Shown here: positions 14,536 to 15,280 of the stretch, piece by piece
Layout: the number at the start of each line of letters is the position of its first letter
Numbering within the stretch: the first letter of the stretch is position 1
Assembly: GCA_029557025.1 (NCBI GenBank)
Contig: JAKPRU010000098.1
Coordinates: 1 to 15,280, forward strand
Length of the DNA stretch: 15,280 nucleotides
From: Candidatus Omnitrophota bacterium
Lineage (GTDB): Bacteria > Hinthialibacterota > Hinthialibacteria > Hinthialibacterales > JAKPRU01
Direction: 5' to 3'
Position numbers and translations under genes: made by a program
The notes under the pieces: generated by a model
What the model was told of the DNA's origin: nothing
Seen by the model: only the letters and a program-made list of their open reading frames with translations
Database searches by the model: none

Positions 14536-15280
14536 TCAGAAATCTGCCCGATTGTATTCCTCCACAATTTGGGACACGCGCTCGAGTTTGCGGAACTCGG
14601 AATCCGGCGGAGCCTCATCGGAAATGCCCAGCACCAAGTGAGGGTGAAGGCGTTCTATCAGCTCTCGTACCTCTCTTTCGAATTCCTCCATGGACACATT
14701 CGGGAGAAACGAGATCGCGCAGATTCCATCCACCAGCACAAGATCCGATCCCATGTATTGTTCCACCATTTCAAAGGTAGCGTCACCCATCGGTTTGAAG
14801 GTAATTGCTTCCAGACCATCCATCCCGGTTTCGCGGGCGTACGGCAGGATGGTTCGGACATCCCCATCCCAATGGGAATAGGTAAATCTTCCCGCCTCGT
14901 GGAAAATCTCGTTGCGTTGATGATAGGAGGGCATTACGTATTCTTTCAGCAAAGGCGGCGGCAACATGTCGCAGTGGACGTTGTCGCCGTAATTGATGAA
15001 TTCCGCCGGAACCTTGAGCAGTTCCCGGCAATATCGCCGATCCGCCTGATCGATTAACCGAACAAGCCCACGGATCTCTTCCGGGCGGTCATGCAGGAAA
15101 TAAATCCCTTGCTCGAATCCGGAAAATTCAAGAAAAATCCGCATCAGGTTGACACGCGGCACCAAAGCGGTGGGCACGGCCCAATCCGCGAATTTCGTCT
15201 GCTCCGAAATATAGAAATCGACATCCGCCTTGTACTCGGTACCCTCAATAACATACTCAATCACACGGAGATCATCGGGA
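14536..15280 (-). CDS. Uroporphyrinogen decarboxylase-like (UroD/MtaA superfamily) protein, 5' end missing
   Basis: About 248 C-terminal residues are visible. The frame remains open through the right edge (PDDLRVIEYVIEG at the cut), so the start lies outside; the GTG at 15264 is probably internal. The sequence resembles the C-terminal two thirds of the UroD-like TIM barrel. It has FTYSHWDGDVRTILPYARE, then GMDGLEAI, a Gly-rich turn near GDATFEMVEQYMGSDLVLVDGI, and the closing LVLGISDEAPPDSEF. True HemE decarboxylates uroporphyrinogen III. Many relatives of this looser kind, often with MtaA-like corrinoid methyl-transfer systems, have no known substrate, and the sequence reads more like these than HemE. 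It precedes rplU by 107 bp on the same strand but is probably a separate unit, since rplU has its own promoter. Confidence 0.75.
   Translation of the reverse strand, partial: PDDLRVIEYVIEGTEYKADVDFYISEQTKFADWAVPTALVPRVNLMRIFLEFSGFEQGIYFLHDRPEEIRGLVRLIDQADRRYCRELLKVPAEFINYGDNVHCDMLPPPLLKEYVMPSYHQRNEIFHEAGRFTYSHWDGDVRTILPYARETGMDGLEAITFKPMGDATFEMVEQYMGSDLVLVDGICAISFLPNVSMEEFEREVRELIERLHPHLVLGISDEAPPDSEFRKLERVSQIVEEYNRADF

Overview
The window is chromosomal bacterial DNA of moderately high GC content by eye. It mixes core genes (principal sigma factor, Obg GTPase, ribosomal protein L21) with cell-surface genes. Secreted LTD/CotH proteins, an orphan type IV pilin-like protein, Maf/DUF115 enzymes and a uroporphyrinogen-decarboxylase-like protein suggest an uncultured, probably diderm, free-living bacterium, perhaps of a PVC-, Hydrogenedentota- or Sumerlaeota-like group. 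That placement is a low-confidence impression from gene content. No tRNA, rRNA, CRISPR array, transposase or phage gene was recognised.

Layout. Positions 1-2826 (minus strand): a type IV pilin-like protein followed by a secreted LTD-CotH kinase-like protein, each with its own candidate promoter. Positions 2827-3387: a 561-bp divergent intergenic region with two good sigma-70-type promoters and a long rpoD leader that can fold. Positions 3388-4929 (plus): rpoD/sigA. Positions 4927-5042: palindromic sequence with two strong GC-rich hairpins. Positions 5063-6187 (plus): a GT4-type glycosyltransferase. Positions 6149-9898 (minus): two tandem Maf-like (DUF115/MptE-like) proteins. Positions 10126-11526 (minus): a polyprenyl glycosylphosphotransferase with two tandem promoters and a structured leader. 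Positions 12003-13016 (plus): a LacI-family regulator. Positions 12963-14428 (minus): rplU then obg, with no rpmA between them. Positions 14536-15280 (minus): a UroD-like protein cut by the right edge.

How the genes fit together. The glycosylphosphotransferase (first sugar onto undecaprenyl phosphate), the GT4 enzyme and the two Maf-like proteins form a plausible surface-glycan or protein-glycosylation neighbourhood. No flagellin gene is visible, so the acceptor of the Maf-like proteins is open. The nearby pilin and CotH protein are also exported. Two convergent gene pairs (GT4/Maf and LacI/obg) overlap tail to tail by 39 and 54 bp, leaving no space for ordinary terminators. I see no clearly novel defence or mobile system. 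The most interesting signals are the foldable leaders of rpoD and the glycosylphosphotransferase, the missing rpmA with a hairpin in its place, and the tandem Maf-like pair outside any visible flagellar context.
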